A stretch of DNA of 64,000 bases from Mustela lutreola (lineage: Eukaryota; Chordata; Mammalia; Carnivora; Mustelidae), in NCBI RefSeq assembly GCF_030435805.1, contig NC_081295.1:128873501-128937500 (forward strand), given 5' to 3'. Under the pieces are notes generated by a model, which worked only from the letters and a program-made list of their open reading frames with translations, made no database searches and was not told the origin of the DNA. Below are positions 31,462 through 42,461 of this stretch, piece by piece (the stretch's first letter is position 1; every line of letters starts with the position of its first letter). A program made the translations under genes and the position numbers.

Positions 31462-33884
31462 TTGATCTAAAGATAAGGATTTACAGTTAAGGTCCCATTT
31501 ATGATTTGACTGGTAGGGTCTGAATCATTTTTACTATTGTTTTGACTATTACTTGAAACCTATAGTAGTACTTGGGATATGTGTTGTGTATTCTGTGAAC
31601 ATGTGCTATTTTTAGATTAGATAATTTCTGTTTCGAACCCCTGTTAATTTGTTTGTTTTTGTTTATTTGATAGTGGTTTCAGTAAATGGATATATCTGAA
31701 AAATTGCAAAGCCACTATTAAAATAAGTTATTATTATATATAGCATGGAATTGCACATTCCTCCTTTGAATCTGACAGAGCTTCACCATATCCTTAACAA
31801 TTTGGGGAAAACATGCTATTATTTTTCTTTATAAAATTTCTTTTAGGCTGTGATAGTTGTCATCAGCAGTAACTCCTCTGAAGGCTTTGTCAAAAGAGTT
31901 GAAAAAATTGGAAAGGTATGAATGAAGTTGTTTTCTGAATATAAAGAAAAGAGCATTGAAGTACAATTCACACTCTTACTTCTCCTTCTATGCTTTCAGA
32001 TGTTTGACATTTGAAAATTTTGCTTCTAGAAGAGATGCCCTATATAATTCTTACTTTAAGGAGCAAGTTGCTTTTATAATTTTTTTATTATTCTACCATT
32101 CAAGTATTTCCATTTAAATTAAATTCAATACCATTTAAAAAAAATCACAAGTGCAGCCAGTATTCAATTCCTGGGCTAAATAATTTTAGAAAGCTTTGTG
32201 TTATTGAACCTACAGCGTTTTTCTGTAGTTTTAACTCTTTCTTTCTGTGATTTTTCCCATTAGTCATGTAAGTGACTGCAATATAACAGACATTGAGGAT
32301 AAAGAAGGACTGAATAGAACAATCCTTGGCCTCATAAAGTTGAGAATCTAGGAAGGGAGTCAAACAATTCAATCATTCAGAGACAATTTATTAAGTGCCT
32401 GGCCTAAGATGAGCACAACAAAACCCCAGCCCAGAGGAATCATTTTAATGGGAGAGATAGATAATAGGTAAGCCAACTTAAAAAAAAAATAATTGTACTG
32501 GTTATTCTTAAATAGTGATGCATATTTGAACTAAATAAGCACATTTTAAAAAGATCAGTGATTGAGAAGAGGTTTTTTAACTGAGAAGAGGTTTTTTAAC
32601 TCCCTGAAAAAGTCTGTTTTGAACAGATTTCTGAATAATATCAGCTAGGAAGCTGTGTAAAAATCTCAGGGATGGGTGATTTTTCCAGTCAAAAAACTGT
32701 AAAGGCTCCAAAGTCACAATAGAGCTATAAGTTTCTCTAATAAAGTAACTTCTGACAAAGAATGAGAAGAAATAACTAACCCAGGTTTGAAAGAAAAGGG
32801 ACAGACTTTCTATGGAATTCATATTTAATTAAAGCTCTAAAGGACAAAAATACAATAGAGCAAAATTCTGGTCACGCTGATATACCTAATGAAAGTTCAT
32901 AAACAAGGTGTGGGTAGCAAAGAGTGTTTGGGAATGTTGGTAAGAACATTGGGGAAGAGTCATACCTGAACATGTTCTTAAATGAAGCAATTCTTGTGTT
33001 GTTTTAAAGGGTAAATTGGAGTTTGCCTAAGTGATTAGAGAAGGATGCCTCAGCTTATGGAAGTTCAAAGCCATAAAGATGTAATAAACTACTGCAGATA
33101 TTTACATGTATATTTGTTGTTGCTTCTAGTAATGGTGATCTAAAAACTCCTACTTAAGACAACTAAAAATCCAGACAAAATAGCTTTTAAAATTAGAAAT
33201 ATCAGAATGATTATAAAAATTAAGTGTGGGATTACTGGGCCAAAATACGAAATACAATGAGAGCCTAGAGATATATGCCCTGAAGCCATTTTAGTTATGA
33301 GAGCATTTGAAACTGCTAAAACACACTGAGCTGTGTTGTTAATAGACTCCTGATACTAGAAAACAAAATTCAAAATCCAGCAGCAATCAAATTTGAGGAC
33401 TTTGGTACAACCCAAATTTAAGTTGAGATCCCCAAAGCACAAGGAGAAGCAGAAATAAGACTATAGCCTACCTTGCCTTCTGTGTAAACTGAGAAAGTCA
33501 ATCACTGAATTTGGAGTATGATTGTCTTATAGAGTCTCAGATATAAGAGAAAATCCTGCCAAGAAAGACCATACCATTATTATAGCTCTTAATTATCCCT
33601 ACTCAGTAAGAGTTTCAAATATAATGTCTTGAACGTAGCAAAATGGAACAAAGCACACAAAGAAAAACCATTAACAAGATTTGATAGACAAAATGGGATT
33701 AAGTATGATGTTAAAATGATCAATAAAGATTGTAAAATGGCTTGATTACTCTGCTCAAAGAAATGAGAGGGGAAGCAAATTGAAAAAACTGAAACTAAAA
33801 ATGATATTGAGAAAGGTTTTATAAATAAACCAAATGGATACTCTAGAACTTTAAAGATATGACAACTAATTTAAGATACCACAG
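31462..33884. other. Duplicated AT-rich DNA, no gene seen
   Basis: Paralogue of 14,099-16,500, including the possible ancient interspersed repeat. A small templated change lies at about 32,567-32,602 (see findings). Confidence 0.4.
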
Positions 33885-34137
33885 GGGTGCCTGGGTGGCT
33901 CACTTAATTAAACCTCCAATTCTATTTCCTTTTTTTTTTAACACCTTAATTTTATTTTATTTCTTTCATTTTCGCTCAGGTCATGATGTCAGGGTTGTGA
34001 AATAGAGCCCAGAGTTGGGCTCTGTGCTGAGCCTGGAGCCTGCTTAAGATTCTTTTCCCTTCTTTTTCTATCCCTCCCTGCACTCTCACTTGCTCGCTCT
34101 CTCTTGTTTGCAAATAAATAGATAGATAGATAGATAA
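33885..34137 (+). mobile_element. Older CAN-SINE with T-rich insert and GATA tail (copy B)
   Basis: Paralogue of 16,501-16,755 with a shorter GATA run. Confidence 0.85.
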
Positions 34138-34378
34138 CAGACAAAGCAAAATAAAAGCAGATTATGAAAATAAATATAAAGATTTTGAAATGAAAACAAG
34201 TTCAAAATAAAATAGAGAAGACCTACACAGCTAAAAGTTCATTCAGAATATCTACTATTAAAGAAGTCAGTATGACACAATGTTAAGATATCAAAAGATT
34301 TGAGCATGTACTTTACAGAAAGGGTAATCCAAATGGCCACTCATATATCAAAACTGTTTATCTTTCTTATGAATCTGG

Positions 34379-34445
34379 AATTAAATTAAATTAAATTAAA
34401 TTAAATTAAATTAAATTAAAAATGAATTAAAAATGAATTAAAACC
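34379..34445. repeat. (ATTAA)n short tandem repeat, longer allele than copy A
   Basis: About seven TTAAA units, followed by two 'aaaatgaatt' units; the copy A site has about half as many. Confidence 0.85.
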
Positions 34446-35317
34446 TAAAATGAGATAGTATTACACACTTACCATATTGGGCAACAGTCTTGCAAGAATG
34501 TGAAAGAATGAAAGTGCCCATAATAAAAACATTTGAGGTAAGTTGGACAATATTTAGAAAACTTAAAAATAAAAATAAAAATTTGGTCCATTCCTAGAAA
34601 TACAACATGGAACTAAATGAATATTTTCACCAGGATATGCAAACAGATGATTATAGCTATTTCATTCATAACGGCAGATCAGTAGTGGTCTATTTGCACA
34701 ATGTTACATTAAATAAGAGAGAATATTAACAAACTGGGAGGAGGGGCTAGGTTGTTATCATAAACAGATCTTCTATGGTGCTGATTATGTTCTATTTCTC
34801 AAAATCTTTAAGTTAAAAAAGTTTTCAAATTTATATCTAGATAGATAGATGATAGATAGACAGAAGTCCCTGAAGCTGCAATGCTAGGCTAAGACCAGGC
34901 TTTCAAGGGCTTTTCTATACTCTACTAAATACTTGAAACCATTCATTATATCATAGCTCAGTGTTCAAATCTCCATTTGTTTCCTCAGTTTCCTAATATT
35001 TATCTTAAGGTGACCTGATCCAGACTTTTGATCGCCTTTGTCTAAATATTTCTATTTTAACAAAGTCCTTTTGAACACTGAGAGACTAAAACTTAGAAAA
35101 ATACTCTGATTGTTACCTCACTAGAGTGGAAAATATATAGTTACCCATTAACTAATGATATCCATGTCTACATTAGATCCATGACATTTTTAATTCTTGG
35201 GAGCTTTTGGTTAAATGAATTTTTTAAGCTTCCTTTAAAGGAAGCTTTAAGCCATCACCACATGAATAAAATTAAAGAACTAAATGAAAACAGGCCAAGT
35301 ATTTACGGAGTAATAGA

Positions 35318-35548
35318 ATGTGCAGTGGAAAGAGTACAATTCTGAAATCAGAAAGCCTAAATTAGTGTGATGCATCTTTACTAGCCATGTAATCATAAAC
35401 CAGTTATCTAAATGTGTTAGCCTCAGTTTTTTCACCCATGAAATGGTGATGATAATACTTATTATGCAGAGTTGTTGTGTGGATGTGATGAAGCATGGAG
35501 CATGAGATTCTCATATTCCATGCTAAAATGATAGCTATTTTTATACTT
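35318..35548 (+). mobile_element. MIR SINE (copy B)
   Basis: Paralogue of 17,900-18,130 at an offset of 17,418. Confidence 0.85.
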
Positions 35549-36397
35549 ATAATAATTCTAATAATAGTAATTAAATTGTTCAAAATGGTAATATTCATTT
35601 ATATTGAGGCATTGTATTGACTATTCATAGACACATTTACCAAAATAAATTTCATTTTACTTTACCCCCTCTGAGGATATATATTCCCTAATTCAATATG
35701 AATCTCATTATGAATAATAATTATCATAATAAATATGCTGATTTTTCTTCTATTTATTTTTAGGGAGGTATCCTTTACTGTTGAACATGAAGAAACTTAA
35801 GCAAGTATGTCTTATTCAAAATTTGCATGCTGCTTTCTTATGAAACTAGATTATAGAATTGTATGAAATAAATTCATGCAGTTAAGACATTTATGTTTGG
35901 AAACCTGGGTGGTCAGTTTAGTATTTCAAAAGAAGATTTTAAATTTAAACCTTAAAACTGAGCTCTTTCAGCCTTATTTATAGACCATCCTTCATGCTTC
36001 ATAAGTACTCCTTCATTGTAAACTAAGTAATAGTTTTTGTCACAGTGTATATAACAAAAATGGATTTTATATTCTATTATTTCAGAGTTAGTTGTAGTTT
36101 CTACTTCCTTACTTCCTTTTTTGAAAAATAGATTAATTCTACAAAAGTTTTTTCCAGCTTTATTGAAAAAAAAATCGACATATTATAATTTGTAAGTTTA
36201 AGAAATGATTTCGTATAACATTGCAAACTTTTAACATTGTGTAAATTTTGTACAATTTGATAAATTGATATACATCTTTATTGCAATATAATCTACATAA
36301 AAATGTTAATACATTTACTATCTCCTATCATTGCCACTGTTTTTTATGCATGTATCATAAGGAATTTTAAGATCTACTCTCTTAGCAACTTTTATGT

Positions 36398-36868
36398 GTA
36401 TAGTATAGAAGAGATAAACTTCAGAGGTCTTGTGGGTTTCGTTCTAGACTGCCTCAATAAAGTGATTATCTCAATAAACTAAGTCAAATTATTGTTTTTT
36501 TGTTTCCCAGTGCATATAAAAAATTATGTTTCCCAGTGCATATAAAAATAAACACTATACTGTACTGTTCAAAAGCATTATGTTTTTAAAGAAAAACAAT
36601 GTATATACCTTAAGGAAACTAGTTCTGAGTTTTCAGTGGGTGATAATTACTGATCACAGATCACCTTAACAAATACAATAATAATGAAAAAACTTGAAAT
36701 ATTGCAAGAATTATCAACATGTGAGAGAGAGACACAAAATGAACAAATGTTGTTAGAAAAATGGTGGCAGCAGACCTCTTTTATACAAGATTGCTATAAA
36801 CTTTCAACTTGTAAGAATGTGATATATGCAAAGTTTAATAAAGGGAAACACAATAAAAAAGTATGTAT
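36398..36868. mobile_element. Tigger1/MER2-type element (copy B)
   Basis: Paralogue of 18,980-19,452 with scattered substitutions. Confidence 0.8.
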
Positions 36869-38331
36869 ATTTTATTAACTATGATCATCATGCTGTACAT
36901 TAGATCCCCAGAACTTTTTCATATTATAGTTGCAAGTTTGCAACCTTTGACCACCTTACTCCACCCCAGGTTCACCCCTTGTCAACTCAACTCTAAGTTT
37001 CCATTAGTTTGCCTTTTCCTCAGATTCTGTATGTAAGGGATATCATAATACATAAATTAAAAAAATATATAAAATCTATAAAATATTTCACTTAGTATAA
37101 TACCTTCAAGATCCATCCATGCTGTTGTAAATGGCAGTATTTCTTAATTTTTCATGGTTAAGTAGTATTCCATAGTATATATTTACCATACTTCTTTTAT
37201 TCATTCATCCATTAATGGATACTGAAGTTATTTCCATCTCTTGCTTAGAGTTAATAATTTTATAATAAACATAAGAGTGCAGATATGTCTTTGAACAGTG
37301 ACTTTGTTTCCTTTAGATATATACCTAGAAGTGGGATTACTGAATCATATGGTAATTTTACTTTTAATAATATGAATAATCTCCATACTGTTTTCCATAC
37401 AAATTTATATCCCTATCACAGTGCATAAGTTCCCCATTTTCCCCAATATTTACCAAAATTTGTTAGTTTCAATTTTTTTGTAGTATATATTCTAATAGGT
37501 AGTAATATCTTGCTGTGTTTTTCAGAGGTAAACAACAACAACATAATGACTTTGCCCTGAGTTTTTTACGTTGAGCACTTTTTAATGATCCTGTTGGTCA
37601 TTTATATAACTTTTTTGAAAAAAAAAAGTTTATTGAGATCCTTTTGCTATTTTTTTAATTATATATTTTTTTCTATTTGTATCTGTTAGTTATTAACCTC
37701 TTTTCAGATGTAAGATTTGTAAGTATTTTCTTACATTCTGTGGATTGTGTTTTCATTCTCTCTCTCTTTTTTTTGGCAATGCAGAAACTTTAGTTTGATG
37801 TAATACCATTTATTTATTTTTGCTTTCTTTGCTTGTGTTTTTGGTCTGGTATCCAAAAAACAATTGGCAAGACCAATGTCAAGGAGTATTTTTCCTATGT
37901 TTTCCTTTAGGAAATTTAGTTTCATGCATCACTTTTAAGTCTTTAATCTATTTCAAGTTAAGACTTATGAATGATATAAGGTTCCAGTTTCATACTGTTT
38001 ATGTGACTATTCAGTTTGAAATATCATTTATTGAACAGACTATCTTTACCCATTACATATGTTGGCCTCTGTCAAATATTAGGTGACTGTATGAAAGGAT
38101 TTATTTCTGGACTCTCAATTCTATTCTACGTGTTTATTGGTCTGTTTTTATGCCAGTATACTTTATTGTTTTGAGCATGAGTGCTTTGTAGTATAGCTTG
38201 AAATCAAGAAGTGTAATTTCTCTTCTTCATTCTTTCTCAGAACTGCTTCGATTATTTGTTGTCTTTTATGGTCTCATATAAAGTTTAGGATTCTTTACTT
38301 ACTTCTGTAAAAAAAATAATATTGGATTTTT

Positions 38332-38516
38332 TAAGATTTTTAATTTATTTATTTGACAGAGAGAGATGACAAGCAGGCAGAGAGGCAGGCAGAGAGAGAA
38401 GAGGAAGCAGGCTTCCTGCTGAGCAGAGAGCCTGATGCGGGGCTCGATCCCAGGACTCTGGGATCATGACCTGAGCCGAAGGCAGCAGCTTAACCACTGA
38501 ACCACCCAGGAGCCCC
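38332..38516 (-). mobile_element. CAN-SINE, antisense (copy B)
   Basis: Paralogue of 20,637-20,822. Confidence 0.93.
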
Positions 38517-38796
38517 TACCATTGGATTTTTGATAGGAATTGGATTTACAGATGGTTTTCGGTAATATGGATGTTTTAACAATGTTAATTCTTACCATTC
38601 ATAAATATGAGCTATCTTTCCATTTGTGTCTTCTTCAATTTCTTTATCAATGTCATAGTTTATGGAGTACAGATCTTTCATCTTCTTAGTTAAATCTATT
38701 CCAAAGTATTTTATTATCTGATGCTATTGTGAATTATATTGTTTTCTTTATTTTTTCAGATAGTTCATCATTAGAGTGTTAAAATGCTCCTGTCTT

Positions 38797-38899
38797 GTGC
38801 TTACTTTGGCAGCACATAACTAAAATTGGAATGATGCAGAGAAGATTAGCGAGATCACTGAACAAGGATGACATAAAAAACTGGGAAGCATTCCATATT
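38797..38899 (+). pseudogene. U6 snRNA retropseudogene (copy B)
   Basis: Paralogue of 21,105-21,208 with its own small changes (one base lost in 'cacataactaaaattgg'; 'gagatcact' for 'gtgatcact'). Not functional. Confidence 0.92.
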
Positions 38900-39264
38900 A
38901 AGAAAATGAAACAAACAAAATTCTTGTCTTTTATATATTGATCTTGTATTTGGCTGCTTTCCTAAATTTGTTTATTCAAAATTTTGTGAAGTTTTTAGGA
39001 TTTTTTAACATGTAAGTTCATGTTATCCAAAAAAAGAAAATTTTACTTCTTCCATTTTTTTTCGTTTTTGGAGTCTCTTATTTCTTTGTGTTCCTTGTTT
39101 CTATGGCTAGGACATCCAGTACTATGTCAAGTGAGAGAAGTGAAAGTGGACACACTTGTCTTTATTCTGATCTTTAAGGGGAAAACTTTCAAACGTTTTT
39201 GAATGAATATGAGATTAGATCTGGGCTTGCAATATGTGTTTTTTCTTTAATGGATTTTTTAAGT

Positions 39265-42200
39265 TATTCTTTTAAATTTTTTATAAACATTTCATGTTTT
39301 TATCCCTAGGGGTACAGGTCTGTGATTCACCAGGTTTACACATTTCACAGCACTCACCATCACTCACCATAGCACCTGCCCTCCCCAATGTCCATACCCC
39401 CACCATCCTCTCCCAACACACCTCCCCCAAGCAACCCTCAGTCTGTTTTGTGAGATTCAGTCTTTTATGGTTTGTCTCCCTCCCAATCCCATCTTCTTTT
39501 ATTTTTCTTTTCGTACGCCCGAAACCGCCTTTGTTGCATCTCCACTTCATCATATCAGGGAGATCATATGATAGTTGTCTTTCTCAGATAGATTTATTTC
39601 GCCAAGCATAATACCCTCTAGTTCCATCCACGTCATCACAAATGGCAGGATTTCGTTTCTTTTGATAGATGCATAGTATTCCATTGTACATCTTATTTAT
39701 TGATTCATCTGTTGAAGGACATTTAGGTTCTTTCCATAGTTTAACTATTGTGGACATTGCTGCTATAAACATTTGGGTGCATGTGCCCCTTCAGAATGCC
39801 ACGTTTGTATCTGTAGGGTATATACCCAGTACTACAAGCACTGGATCATAGGCTAGTTCTATTTTCAGCTTTTTGAGGCACCTCCATGCTGTTTTCCAGA
39901 GTGGTTGCACCAGCTTGCATTCCCACATACAGTGTAGCAGGGTTGTCCTTTCTCCACATCCTCGCCAGCATCTGTCATTGACTGACTTGTTCATTTTAGC
40001 CATTCTGAAAGGTGTGAGGTGGTATCTCATTCTGGTTTTGCTTTGTATTTCCCTGATGCCGAGTGATGTGGAGCATTTTTTCATGTGTCTGTTGACCATT
40101 TGGATGTATTCTTTGCAGAAATGTCTGTTCATGTCCTCTGCCCATTTCTTCATTGGATTATTTGTTCTTAGGGTGTTGAGTTTGATAAGCTCTTTATAGA
40201 TTTCGGATACTGGCCCTTTATCTGGTATGTCATTTGCAAATATCTTCTCCCAGATAACTTCTGACAGTCATCTTTTGGCTTTGTTAACTGTTTCCTTTGC
40301 TGTGCAAATGCTTTTTGATCTGATGAAATCCCAAGAGTTCATTCTGCCCTTGCTTCCCTTACCTTTGGCGATGTTCCTAGTAAGAAGTTGCTGTTGCTGA
40401 GGTCAAAGAGGTTGCTACCTGTTCTCTCCTCAAGGATTTTGATGGATTCCTTTCTCACATTATGCTTCTTCATCCATTTCCAGTCTATTTTCATGTATGT
40501 TGTAAGGAAATGGTCCATTTTCATTTTTCTGCATGTGGCTGTTCAATTTTCCCAACACCATTTGTTGAAGAGGTTGTCTTTTTTCCATTCGACATTCCTT
40601 AGTGCTTTATTGACAATTAGTTGACCATAGAGTTGAAGGGGTATTTCTGGGCTCTCTATTGTGTTCCATTGATCTATGTCTGTTTTGGGGACAGTTCCCT
40701 ACTATCTTGATGATGACAACTTTGTAATAGAGCTTGAGGTCTGGAATTGTGATGCTAACAACTTTGGCTTTCTTTTTCAATATTCCTCTGTCTATTAGAG
40801 GTATTTTCTGGTGCCATATATATTTTAGGATTATTTGTCCCATTTCTTTGAAAAAAATGGATGGCATTTTGATAGGGATTGCATAAAATGTGTAGATTGC
40901 TTTAGGTAGCATAGACATTTTCACATTATTTGTTCTTCCAATACAGGAGCATAGAAATTTTTTCCAATTCTTTGTGTCTTCTTCAATTTCTTTCATGAGT
41001 ATTTTAGAGTTTTCTTAGTATAAATGCTATGTCTCTTTGGTTAGGGTTATTCCTAGGTATCTTAGGGTTTGGGCTACAATCGTAAATGGGATTCACTCCT
41101 TAATTTCTATTTCTTCAGTCTTGTTGGTTAAAAAAATTCAACCAATTTCTGTGCATTGATTTTATATCCTGACCCTTTACAGAATTCCTATACAAGTTAT
41201 AGCAGATTTGGAGTGGAGTTCTTAAGTTTTCCACATACAGTATTATATCATCTGAAAACAGGGATAGTTTGACTTCTCCTTTGCCAATTTGGCAAAATTT
41301 GGATGCCTTTAATTTCTTTTTGTTGTCTGATATCTGAGGCTAGGACTTCTAGTACGATGTTGAATAGCTGTGGTGATAACAGACATCCCTGCCGTGTTCC
41401 TGACCTCAGCGGAAAAGTATTCAGTTTTTCTCCATTGAGAATGATATTTACAGTGGGTTTTTCATAGATGGCTTTGATAATATTGATAATATGTGCCCTC
41501 TATCCCTACACTTTCAAGAGTTTTAATCAGGAAGGGATACTGCACTTTGTCAAATGCTTTTTCAGCATCTATGGAGAGTATCATATGGTTCTTGTTGTTT
41601 CTTTTATTGATGTGTTGTGTCACATTGATTGATTTGTAGATGTTGAACCAACCTTGTAGCCCTGGAATAAATCCCACTTGGTCGTGGTGAATAATCCTTT
41701 TAATGTACTGTTGAATCCTATTGGCTAGTATTTTGGTGAGAATTTTCGCATCTGTGTTCATCAAGGATATTGGTCTGTAGTTCTCTTTTTTGATGGGATC
41801 CTTGTCTGGTTTTGGGATCAAGGTGATGCTGGCCTCAGTAAAAAGAGTTTGGAAGTTTTCCTTCCATTTCTATTTTTTTTGAACAGTATCATGAGAATAG
41901 GAATTAATTCTTCTTTAAATGTTTGGTAGAATTCCCCTGGGAAGCCATGTGGCCCGGGACTTTTGTTTGTTGGGAGATTTTTGATGACTGTTTCAATCTC
42001 CGTACTGGTTACGGGTCTATTTCTTCCTGGTTCCGTTGTGGTAGTTTATATGTCTCTAGGAATGTATCCATTTCTTCCAGATTGATGAATTTGTTGGTGT
42101 AGAGTTGCTCATAGTATGTTCTTATAATTGTTTGTATTTCTTTGGTGTTGGTTGTGATCTCTCCTCTTTAATTCATGATTTTATTTATTTGGGTTCGTTC

Positions 42201-42461
42201 TCTTTTCTTTTTGATAAATCTGGAAAGGGGTTTATCAATCTTATTAATTCTTTCAAAGAACCAACTCCTAGTTTCGTTAATTTGTTCTATTGTTTTTTTG
42301 GTTGTTTTCGGTTTTTTGTAGTTTTTGTGTCTTTGTTTTTTTGTTTCTATTTCATTGATTTCTGCTCTGATCTTTATTATTGCTCTTTTCCTGCTGGGTT
42401 TAGGCTTTCCTTGTTGTTCTTTCTACTCCTTTAGGTGTAGGGTTATGTTGTGTATTTGAGA
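39265..42461 (-). mobile_element. Carnivore L1, antisense, about 3.2 kb, truncated at the macrosatellite
   Basis: On the minus strand this is an L1 with 3' UTR (39,265-about 39,560) and the C-terminal two thirds of ORF2. Readable pieces are the reverse-transcriptase core in the 119-codon frame at 41,462-41,821 ('[20 protein letters not shown]', 'HDQVGFIPG', '[13 protein letters not shown]') and, downstream, a degenerate catalytic box reading F-S-D-D near 41,255 where L1 normally has F-A-D-D. Then come a 129-codon frame at 40,607-40,996 and the ORF2 tail at 39,791-40,153. Several frame breaks make it non-coding. The element stops at 'gtgtatttgagat' (42,461), mid-ORF2, and GC-rich macrosatellite follows. 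Copies of its 3' end sit in both palindrome arms. Confidence 0.9.

Larger units (their letters stand above)
36147..39264 (-). mobile_element. Old L1 3' portion, antisense (copy B, most complete)
   Basis: Paralogue of 18,731-21,550, keeping 407 bp (37,778-38,184) of old L1 ORF2 that copy A lacks. There the reversed ORF2 blocks 'gtccagtttcatactg'-like (near 37,982) and 'gtgtttattggtctgttttt' (38,130) are readable. It carries the same nested Tigger1/MER2, SINE and U6 insertions. Confidence 0.85.
29216..40403 (+). repeat. Segmental duplication copy B (direct partner of copy A)
   Basis: Copy B parallels 12,749-22,720. The offset is 16,467 at the start and about 17,418 around the MIR (17,986 pairs with 35,404). 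Scattered substitutions, small indels and the two larger segments missing from A (30,408-31,461 and 37,778-38,184) separate the copies. Copy B lacks the 124-bp SINE-plus-duplication gain of copy A. It ends formally at about 40,403, where copy A stops, but its L1 continues to 42,461. Since B keeps L1 and flank sequence that A lost, B is closer to the ancestral arrangement. Confidence 0.93.

Noticed and set aside
41462-41821. Reverse-transcriptase-like frame as a host gene or novel retroelement
   Set aside because: It is the RT core of a broken, truncated carnivore L1 ORF2.
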